64,000 nt of DNA from Paragonimus skrjabini miyazakii (Eukaryota > Platyhelminthes > Trematoda > Plagiorchiida > Troglotrematidae). Shown one piece after another: positions 55,901 to 64,000 of the stretch. How positions within the stretch are numbered: the first letter of the stretch is position 1; every line of letters starts with the position of its first letter. The stretch covers positions 2,439 to 66,438 of the forward strand of contig JTDE01001973.1 of the NCBI GenBank assembly GCA_014338405.1. The letters are read 5' to 3'. Position numbers and translations under genes: made by a program. The notes under the pieces were generated by a model, which worked only from the letters and a program-made list of their open reading frames with translations, made no database searches and was not told the origin of the DNA.

Positions 55901-58900
55901 GTTTATTCTCAACGTAGCGCTTTTCCATGCGGTTCTAGATATCTGTGTGTATGTCCATCAAGGACATACTGAAAGCCGTTTACAACGTGGTTTCCTTGAA
56001 GTAAGAGACAGAGTGTGGATAGTCCTGAAACTGGTTATCAACCTTTCTTTTTGGAAACCGTGATATCATCTTATTGACTGCCCATTAGATAAGGCTTATT
56101 CTGATGCTCACTTCCCATAAACCTAAGTTATCAAGAATAACATTGAACGCAGGCTACTTTCCTTAGCGACCACCTATCCCCCCGGCCCCTTACAACTTCC
56201 AGTTTTCCCGAAGACGCAATTGTTACGTCAATTTTGCCTTCACCGTATACGTCACACCAGTAATTGAGACAGATTTCACTTTAAAGATTATGCTTCCTTG
56301 AAGCTTCGGCATCAACCTCCTTTTTCTTCCTTCATTTTGCACTGTGGGTGTTTTGAACTGACCAACTGAACTAACACGGTTAACAATTCTAAGCGCAAAA
56401 TGATCATTACTCAGCTAGATACAGCTTTTGTATTCGTAAAACCTTTCCAGTAAGTCTAGCTTAAGATTTCAGTACATTTTTTCCTTAATGTAGGAAGGAA
56501 GTGCGAAGAACTCATTTGTCACTCGTACGTTTAAGCTCCTAGTTGTAAATTGGCAACGTTTTAAATAAAATCTTAGTTTAGCGCAGCCTCTTCCTATCCA
56601 ACTGAACTACAATTAAGCTTGACAATTCAGATGTTTTGTAGCCGTATGCTGTATGAATGCACGTATACTTAGCCACTGGCGATCCCCGTTTGTGATTTTC
56701 CCTTTGTTAGTTCGCTGATGCTTTAACACTGTTCTCAATGTCCGTAAAGAAAGAAAGCTGACGTGGTGGTTTCCATGCACATTTTCACACATTTGTTGTC
56801 GTTTTATCAACATAAGGAGTGAAGGTAGTTTGCTTCAAAATTCTGTTTTGTTACAGTCAACTGACCATTCTAAACTAAAATCAACATCTGTAACTAGATC
56901 GCGTTACAAATCGATTGCTTACACACGTACGCGTGGTTGGTTTTTACTTGTCATTCAATGCTTAGCTCGATTTTCTGTTACTTTCGACAAGTGTTTTAAC
57001 TGTAAAACTAGTTTGTAATTAATTGTAATACTGCGACTTCACCTCATGAAGTGCACAAAACAGATTTTCGACTTGGCGTGATTGAAAGTAAACGGGGGAC
57101 CTATTCGTAGAAAGATAAGTAAACCGTAATGAGTTGTTGTAGGCATACTCAAGTGTTCACAAATCGTTCACATAGACTTTACTCTTGAATAAACTGCTTC
57201 GATGTAAATTTATCCAATCGAAATCTCCCCAGGGTGTGTGATGCTTATGAACTTTTGTAACTCTGTCACGCAAATCGAAAGTAGTAATACCACAAATTAA
57301 AACCGAAACAGTTTGAGAAAAAATCGATCCAGTTTTCTGCTCGATTTGAAGACAAGACGCATATAGTGTTTCTGTTGCTCCACTTCTGTGATTAGTTAAG
57401 GCCAAGGTTATTTCGGGTCATACGATTGAAGCCGCTGTATGACAGAGAACACGTGAATGGTAAGGGCATATGTAACGTACATGACTGTCAACTACAATTA
57501 CAAGTAGAATCCCGTGTTTTAAAGGATTTTTGTTAATCTTTCTGGAAGCCACTTAATTATCTATCATTAAGGGGGAAAGACTGAGGGGAAAGTTTATTTG
57601 ACAAATATTGACATTATTGTTATATTACGAACTTACTCACGGGGAACAATCATGCGAGTGAACTTCTAACCCCTCTCAGACTGTGCCTGTAATATTTTTC
57701 TGCAGTTATTCATTTATGCAGATAGTGTTATTATCACTTGTGCCATTGTCCGTTCATGAATCTTCTAGTTATTTGTGGCTTCTAATGTAAAAACATTATG
57801 TAGCTATATTAGCTTGTTTTCTCCCCGTTAGTGTAGTTGAACAGTCCACCTCGGTTTGTCAGTTTGTAGTGGCTACGGCCGCAAGGGATCGGAATGGTGT
57901 TTCTAATGCATCTGGACATTCCCCTCAAACCGATACGGAAGGATAGCCGATTCGGCCCCCATTTAGACTATCTAGACCTGATGAGTCCAAACAAGAATGA
58001 AACCGGCCTTGGAGCATCGGCTAGAGGGTAGTCATCAAGATGCAGTACAAGTGTAACTGTCCTATTTAAGTAGACTTTGCAGCCAGGTCTTTCAAATGAG
58101 AGGTCCCAGGCACGAGTTTCTCTCGTATCGGAGCTCACCGGAAGTTCGCATCTTTGTCACGATGGGGATACGAGGTAATCGTACTAATCGCGGCATGGTT
58201 GACCTCAGATTAGTTGCTACTGGATTACTGCATCCGAATGACATGTACAGCGTTTACACTGGGAACATTTAACCCTTTCACTGAATCGGAATGGTTACGG
58301 TATCTGTTCGAATGCGGAAACTACAACTATCTGTTATTGGTGTTTAAACTGCACTACTCACTGCCCGGTTACCTATAAGTAATAACAAAAGAAAATACAT
58401 ATCGCGAGATATTAACTCTGCTATTTTGGTAATCTCTTTAGGAACGGACATAAAACAGAACATATGCTATAGTTTCAACAATAGCATACGTTCGTGGCCG
58501 GAAAGGCCAACGAAATCTTAAGACTTCACGATGTATGCTTCATTTCCTTATAGATGAACCACATAAATTGTTGGAAAATATAACACGTGGAGTCATCCAC
58601 TGGGGTTAACAAAACAGTCGGAACACCACTCCCAATCTAATAATGCTCAGCGTTTAAGTATGATGAACGTTAGTACCAAGTGTGAAATGAATAACCCAGA
58701 TGGCCACACGCTTGCTTCATGCGAATGGGCATCTGAGTTTGAATTGCGTTTGTGAAAACTATATGCATTTCTGGAAAATCTCTAAAGAGAGGAAATTGGA
58801 GTCCAAATATTATTCTGGAAATGAACGTTGCAACCGGCCATTACAGCTGTCAAGATTGGATCAACCAGAACCATTGTCTGTTAGTCAGGAGAAGACGATT

Positions 58901-59385
58901 TGCGGAACAGTCTAACAAAGCCCCAAAACGAACTTGTTGGAGGCAACAAAACGGGACAGTTTGTATAGGAAAGTTTGGAAATTTTGTATCCAGACACCAC
59001 AGGAATCCATTAGGGACGAACATCGTGCTAACAGTCAGTGTGCACTTCAGAATGTCAACTTGCTGACATACGATTGATATTGCAAAATCGTTTTCCTGGC
59101 GAACAACTAGACTGGAAGTTGTATGTGCCCTTTCAACAGATTGTGAACAAGTCCAAATCTGCAGATTTAACATCAGAAAGCTTTTGTTTGTAAGCGACTT
59201 ACTGGCTGGATTCTGTGATGTTGTTCGAATCTACCAGATAGATATATTTGAGTAAAAGGGCTCATTCCTTAGAATGTACGATCAGTAAATGATTACCGAG
59301 CTATCTCTGTATGAACAAACTGAGCTTCCAGACGTTAACGGCATGAAAATGTAATTACGATGAGCGGAATGAATTATTGTATCAG
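52983..59385. other. mostly non-coding
   Basis: Holds an open frame of moderate GC at 53071-53256 (AWHVGRTTRTQQPPPSQSAM and on), a GC-rich block at 57840-58200 without identity, and frames at 58700-59173 that look like chance or very old element sequence. Confidence 0.4.
55650..55733 (+). CDS. candidate exon, unknown
   Basis: The acceptor tctatccatttatttcag and donor TTAGAAAG|gtactt bound 84 nt reading KCFKVILPGLLHREGRIYFA, then FYRSYLER. The open frame continues beyond the donor to 55869, which makes the exon boundary uncertain. Family unknown. Confidence 0.2.
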
Positions 59386-59518
59386 TTTGTCGTGGTGTGT
59401 GCCCCATGTCTGGCGTTTATAAATGGAAGTGGAGACCAGGCGAAATACGCCAAACGCATAAGTCAATCAGACCGACGTGTCAACTATTTGCGGCAACCGG
59501 AGACAGGGGGTGTGTAGT
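59386..59518 (+). CDS. coding-like open stretch, unknown
   Basis: After ttattgtatcag the frame reads FVVVCAPCLAFINGSGDQAK, then YAKRISQSDRRVNYLRQPE, to TAG. Codon use looks coding, but the donor is poor and no neighbour is known on this strand. It could be a last exon or a repeat remnant. Confidence 0.2.
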
Positions 59519-59745
59519 GTGATGACAAAACCAGTTTTCTTTGCGAATCAATCAGTCGTTTCGACAGTTGTTTTAATGAGGTGTCTTTCTACGCTTTTCT
59601 TTCCCGCTGAAAAAGTACATTAGCATCGGATGAACGGGTCACATCGAGAAGGTAAAAAAATGTTTCATCTTGGTGGAATGACAGCATATTGTCCTTAATA
59701 TGGAATTTCATAACATAGTCTGTTTATTGCTGCTGTTTGTTCCTA

Positions 59746-59980
59746 CTAAATAACTTTCGGTTCTGTGGATGCATCTCTTCCTTTGCATTCTCGACATTCT
59801 CGAGTATCCTGATATGGTGGTGCTAATCTCATTGCTGTTTTGTTCTGTATGTATTGGTCAATCCATTTGAGCCATTGCAGTAGTCTGACAACACATGATA
59901 GGACACGACCAGCGTCTTTGACCTCTAACTGAAATTTCGACTCATCCAACTCACGGCAGTAACCGATAAATTTGGTTGCT
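59746..59980 (-). pseudogene. coding-like terminal exon or retroelement remnant
   Basis: A frame opening after TAA near 59980 reads ATKFIGYCRELDESKFQLEV, then GRVLSCVVRLLQWLKWIDQY and ECRECKGRDASTEPKVI before TAG. An AATAAA lies about 25 nt after the stop on the same strand, as at a gene end. Just upstream (59950-60070) another frame gives QTVNLLQPVRQGRAIAEISN, then QIYRLLP and a stop. The two may be one coding region broken by a frameshift. The acceptor is unclear. The FIGYCRE...VLSCVVRLL pattern faintly recalls a calponin-homology domain, but I do not claim it. Confidence 0.3.
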
Positions 59981-60181
59981 TATCTCAGCTATTGCCCTTC
60001 CTTGTCTCACAGGCTGAAGTAGATTGACCGTTTGTGGCTGACCTGCAAGTTATCAATGAGCCGCGGTTTCACAGTCATTTTCCAAGAATGAGAAGTGCAT
60101 GGTTGAGGAAAATTACTTTATTTATTACTGATGAGTAGTCGGGGATTTGGTTTTATTTCAATTTGAACATCACCCACAATT

Positions 60182-60362
60182 GATCGCAGTTGTCGCATTC
60201 CTATATGATAATTCGGTCGTGCCTAATGTGAGGTCAATGGCGCAGTGGTAAACACGGTTGCCTCATGAACAGTATGTCCGTGGTTCAAGTCCCGGCAGTG
60301 GCGATGATATGCACTACTGACGAGCCCTAATGAGAGCGAAACTCGAGTTTAGTGCTTCTTCT
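60182..60362 (+). repeat. tRNA-derived SINE-like element, family A, best-preserved copy
   Basis: The head has a good A box (TGGCGCAGTGGTAAACACGG) and a near-perfect pol III B box (GTGGTTCAAGTCCCGG) about 30 nt apart, as in a tRNA. Then comes a family-specific body GATATGCACTACTGACGAGC and tail gagcgaaactcgagtttagt. The tRNA half does not continue into a proper acceptor stem, so it is a retroposon. It is the best reference for the family in this window. Confidence 0.75.
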
Positions 60363-60714
60363 ACTTCATTTATGTTAGATGATCAAGACCCTGGACGGGG
60401 AATGTTAGTCAAAATGGCTACCTAAACGGAGTCAATTGATAATCTTAATAGGGATTGTTTATCCCCGTTCAGAATGTATAAAAGGCTATCTCTCAACCAG
60501 TAATGTAACATGAAATAAATTAGTATATTACGGGCATAGCTTTCATAGAATAATGGCCCTGTGAATTATTCGTCTTTCAGAGTGCTAACCAGGTTGTCTA
60601 TTTTCAAAAGGATGAAAACGTGAGTTTCTACTGCTTCGTTGGAACAGAGGTATGAACAACTTCACCCACATTCAATCATAGTCCTTACATTCAGATGTGC
60701 CCTTCGGTCGACTC

Positions 60715-60790
60715 ACCTCGTAAGGAAGCACTAGACTCGATTTTCGCTCATATTGGAGCTCATCCGTATGGAATAATCAGACTCCCCGAA
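60715..60790 (-). repeat. SINE-like element, family A, 3' half, reversed
   Basis: On the plus strand this reads GGAAGCACTAGACTCGATTT, then TCGCTCATATTGGAGCTCAT, the reverse complement of the family A tail and body (gagctctaatgagagcgaaa, then ctcgagtctagtgcttct). The tRNA-like head is missing. It sits 20-30 nt before the dispersed repeat at 60806-60935. Confidence 0.6.
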
Positions 60791-60805
60791 ATTCAGTTCA
60801 AACTA

Positions 60806-60935
60806 ACATACATTGCTCAGTTGGTTTAATGAAGTCCGTGGCTTCGACCTAACTGAGAAGTTCCTGCTCGCGGGGTTATCGATTGGAGTCAACAGAGCAT
60901 TTGTGTCTCCCATCGACACAACCAGGCAATCTGAA
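60806..60935 (+). repeat. dispersed repeat, copy 2
   Basis: TTGGTTTAATGAAGTCCGTG, GCTTCGACCT and GGGGTTATCGATTGGAGTCA match copy 1 at 19950-20070. A 61-codon open frame (60813-60998) crosses it, but its peptide is not recognisable. It is bracketed by two SINE family A pieces (60715-60790 and 60985-61066), so the block may be part of a composite repeat. Confidence 0.55.
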
Positions 60936-60984
60936 AACCAATCACACACGCTTGCGGTTGAACGTTTAGATATAACTGATCTGC

Positions 60985-61066
60985 CATGCCTAGTGTGAGA
61001 TTATTGGCGCTGTGGTTAAAACGGTATTCTCAGAAACATGGAGGTCGGAGTGCAAATTCCTTTTAA
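60985..61066 (+). repeat. SINE-like tRNA-derived head, family A, truncated
   Basis: GCCTAGTGTGAG and TTGGCGCTGTGGTTAAAACG match the family A head (GCCTAATGTGAGGTCAATGG and following). The B box region is GAGTGCAAATTCC. The unit ends in AAACAACAAATT without the body or tail. Confidence 0.55.
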
Positions 61067-61593
61067 ACAACAAATTGCAATTTTCAAGTTAGTAATTTTC
61101 GCCCGTTATCGTGGACAAACTGTTTGTATTGGGCGGGTTCAGACCTAACGCGCAACTACTCACTCCATGAGAAAATAAGTGGTTGATATCGGTTTGCATA
61201 GGTTAACTTGCTAGAAACTGATATAAAAATGACAAAATATTCTCTGTAAACAGTCAGTATGTTAGCGCCTATGCAATCAATCCTCAATACTTATCACTTA
61301 AGTGAGTTTTGAGTAAGGCCATGCTGTCTTCGATCAGTCAGCCTTTCGCGCGAATCCTCACTTATATGTCGCCTCTTTGCCTGTTTGTAGACCATATTAC
61401 GAATGCTGTACAGAGCTGGACAGAAGAAAACAGATCATTTATTAAAAATTTTCATGGAAAGGTTGGTAAGATGAAGTAAACTTCGGGCAAGATTTTGTCG
61501 ATGGATCGTTGTCACCCTGAAGTGTCTGGTAATTTCGGATGCATAGGAATAACGATAAAAATTGCTATAGTAATTTTCTGTAGATCAACTCAC

Positions 61594-61648
61594 TGACCGT
61601 GTCATCCAGGAAGAACAGTCCACTCTCACCAGTGGACCGCATAGCAGC
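61594..61648 (-). CDS. candidate exon, possibly continuing from 63239-63456
   Basis: After gattag the frame AAMRSTGESGLFFLDDTV runs to a consensus donor GGTCA|gtgagt. The acceptor lacks a strong pyrimidine tract, so the ATG at 61642 might instead be an initiator. Its phase-0 start fits the phase-0 end of the exon at 63239-63456 about 1.6 kb upstream. Family unknown. Confidence 0.28.
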
Positions 61649-63238
61649 CTAATCACCTTGCATTGTAATGGTGCTCGCACGATCGTCAAATCACCCATCA
61701 TTGAGTCTACACAAGCGCGTTCTACACTCCAGTTTCATGGGACAAAATCATGACTCGCTGATTTGTCCTCCAACTTTTAATGAATCGTCAGAACATGACC
61801 TCTAATAATCAGCATGGTAGGCTAGATAAGCTTATATGGAACTGAGCAAAATCGTTACCGTTGAATGAGCGGTAGTCGTCAAGAGTCAGGTAATCTATTG
61901 TCAATGAGGAGTGAGTAACAGTAGCGGATAAGCAGATATTCAGACAGTACCGGTTTAAACGGACAGCCTTGTAGTTTTCATATGGGGTCTCAGCCAGCTA
62001 ACCAATAGCAAACACCTTGTTCATTTTCGTCCAGCGGTGTACACTAACAGTACGGCCTCTCATTTCTATCAGACAGAAATTACTGGGAGATTACCGGACG
62101 ACACTGGAACCACTTAGTTCCATCGTTGAATGGGGGTAGGAGAAGGGTGGATAATAAATTCACATGAAAAATGAACAGTTTTTTTGGACTTAGTGAAATT
62201 GCTTTCTTTGTTTTAACAGCTGAGTTTGGATTAGGACAACAGCTTGGATGCTCCTTAACGACTTCAACCATATGAAAAGTACAGAAGTTTATTGGACGGA
62301 CAATTTGGTGCATTTTCTTCCAAGATAGTATACCGTTTACGCTGTCCATGCGCTACATTATTTCGAGTTAATTATGAGCCCAGTTAAATATTTCAAGATC
62401 TAACGCAGATTGACTATTTATAGTAGTTGGCCTTAAACGATCATAAATAGTATAGTACATCGTATGCTAAACCTAGTTACCCCGAATCAACCGGTAAAAA
62501 TCTGGTTCGTTCTAGTTTGGTCCCACTAGTACCATATGAATGATGGGGCAATAACCCCGTGACCCTTAAGCGGGTGTCTGAAAACTTATCCGCTATGCCA
62601 CGGATACCAGTTTACAGACTTTTCACGAATGACTATTTAGTCTAAATAACTTACAAACTTCCGTATTACCCCAGTGACAACAACCTAGTAGGAAAATGTC
62701 TGACGTGTTGCTATAACTCCAATTCACATATCTTAGATATGAGTACTCTATGTGAGTGGAGCTGTTGGCAGCAGTCAAGATCGAAACGACTCTCCACCAG
62801 TTTGATATTGTGGCCCTTAGAACCAGTTATTTGCATACATCTTACCTGGTCCCTTCTGAGACCAAAGTGGATGAGTGCTATGTAAGACGCACCCTATATA
62901 GTACCAAAACTTTACAAGACTCTGTGACGTACAAATTTTAAACCTCATAACCTCGATACTTAGATCGCAATCTCGTCCAGTGTTGTAGTCGACGTTGATT
63001 GGTGTTGGCCTACAAAATTAGCCAGGTGCGTTTATCACTCACATCAGGTACTGTTTATGACAAGCGTAGAACTACCGGTTCCATTACAAAACAATGTAAT
63101 TAATCACACGTTCGAACCAATCACTGTACATCTACACGGTGGTTTTGAAAACATTTACTGGCAGTAGCAATGACTCACTCGTGAAACCTTTTAACATGAG
63201 GAGGGGTTGGCACAACTGCATTTTTATTGTTTACTTAC
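61649..63238. other. non-coding, one possible repeat
   Basis: On the minus strand near 62605-62535, GTGGCATAGCGGATAAG, then TCACGGGGTTATTGCCCC, could be a worn tRNA-derived head. Nothing else recognised. Confidence 0.35.
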
Positions 63239-63456
63239 TCTGTGGCCACGTCTCACCAACGCTTCAAGGTATGCTCGTATAAATTTCCCACTTATCTCCA
63301 ACTCTGTCAAGGCTTTCTTCAACGTTCGCCAGCTCATGGCGTCCACATCGTATGCAGCCATTGTGAATTCGACTGATGTGACCGGATAGTCACTGTTCAG
63401 TCTGACAAATGAGTACAGGTCATTATACTCGGTCATCTCAATAGGAAAACCGCAGA
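63239..63456 (-). CDS. probable exon of an unidentified minus-strand gene
   Basis: The frame is open from a possible acceptor (ctgacacag, or ctattgag before ATG at 63436) to a perfect donor CACAGA|gtaagt. The 66 codons from the ATG read MTEYNDLYSFVRLNSDYPVT, then EFTMAAYDVDAMSWRTLKKA and ISGKFIRAYLEALVRRGHR. Codon use and amino-acid balance (Trp, Tyr, amphipathic helices) look like a real globular protein, and this is the most convincing unassigned exon here. I do not recognise the family. A 60-codon frame on the opposite strand is a shadow. Confidence 0.5.
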
Positions 63457-63756
63457 CTGTGTCAGTGGTTTAATCGTTGGACTGATTGATTATTATTTAA
63501 CCAAGTGTAACAGGGTGGGCGACGAGGTATGAGCTACACGGAAAGGCCAAGCAAGAGTATACCCATGCAGACAGACCCGAGTCATGTGGTAGGGACAGGC
63601 TAGGATAGACGGTTGCATTTGTCTTGACAGACCGTTGCTCACATTGTCCAGAACATCATCACCAAACAACTACCAGCGTTATTTTTTAGTCACGTTAACG
63701 GTTATCTTCCGCACAACGTAGATGTGCCTGTATATTCATGTTGCTGCTGGTCGTAG

Positions 63757-63960
63757 TTGGGACTCCTCTGGTCTTACTGAATTGGAGCTTCCGTTGGCAG
63801 TACAACGAATTTGTGACTGGTTGCTTCTTCCACTTGATGAATTCAGGCACGAATGTAAACAACTACATTGGAATATTGGTCCATGTGTGAACGACAACCA
63901 ACATCACACCACGGTCTTTCAGCTACTCTTGGCTGGTCATCTGCTGCACATAAACAAAAG
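63757..63960 (+). CDS. probable exon of an unidentified plus-strand gene
   Basis: Between an acceptor (atgttgctgctggtcgtag) and a good donor AACAAAAG|gtaatg, 204 nt are open. The peptide includes GLTELELPLAVQRICDWLLL, PLDEFRHECKQLHWNIGP and TTVFQLLLAGHLLHINK. These look like paired amphipathic helices of a folded helical protein. It ends with two leftover bases, so more exons should lie to the right of the window. It is on the opposite strand from the 63239-63456 exon, so two genes meet or overlap here, or one call is wrong. Family not recognised. Confidence 0.42.
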
Positions 63961-64000
63961 GTAATGATCAAACCGTGAGTCCTAGAGTTCGTCTTTCGGG

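Noticed and set aside
58700..59173. Overlapping frames on both strands, up to 107 codons
   Set aside because: Neither strand shows RT, integrase or other motifs; mutual shadows.
1..64000. Bacterial or viral origin, CRISPR array, operons
   Set aside because: No dense coding, no regularly spaced repeats; spliced animal gene and animal retroelements present.

Overview
The window is eukaryotic. It has introns with GT-AG borders, no operons or ribosome-binding sites, short scattered open frames, an AT-leaning composition, one 100-N scaffold gap, and many decayed retroelements. Penelope-like elements, a Ty3/Gypsy element, tRNA-derived SINE-like repeats and very long introns fit a flatworm, most likely a digenean fluke of the liver-fluke type. 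That assignment is inference, because no rRNA or mitochondrial marker is present.

The best-supported gene is on the minus strand (38013 down to 17326): the C-terminal part of a GAS2-like cytoskeletal linker. Two exons (37906-38013 and 21569-21665) together encode one GAR (Gas2) domain. Two further exons (18483-18805 and 17326-18207) encode a Ser/Thr/Lys/Asn-rich tail with one SxIP (EB1-binding type) motif 25 residues before the stop. All phases agree and give 469 codons plus a stop. The calponin-homology exons expected upstream were not found. A candidate exon at 42877-42978 is phase-compatible, and another at 25790-25858 could be an alternative start inside the GAR-splitting intron.

That intron is about 16.2 kb. 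It carries a wrecked Ty3/Gypsy element (about 28946-31375, minus strand, Gag start, protease, RNase H, integrase). Most of its reverse transcriptase has been replaced by a reversed piece of a related copy, which creates a hairpin. SINE-like tRNA-derived units also lie in this intron.

The left 17 kb has a Penelope-like GIY-YIG endonuclease remnant (about 9060-9390, minus), one strong 43-nt micro-exon candidate (11101-11143, plus), SINE-like copies and long stretches where nothing was recognised. The right 26 kb has two more Penelope-like remnants on the plus strand (about 40338-40845 and 49125-49990), several SINE-like copies and a set of isolated exon candidates on both strands. The strongest of these are at 63239-63456 (minus) and 63757-63960 (plus). 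They suggest one or more further genes near the right edge that could not be assigned to a family.

Most of the window is intron or intergenic DNA with heavily decayed repeats. Single-exon calls outside the GAS2-like gene rest on codon appearance and splice signals only.
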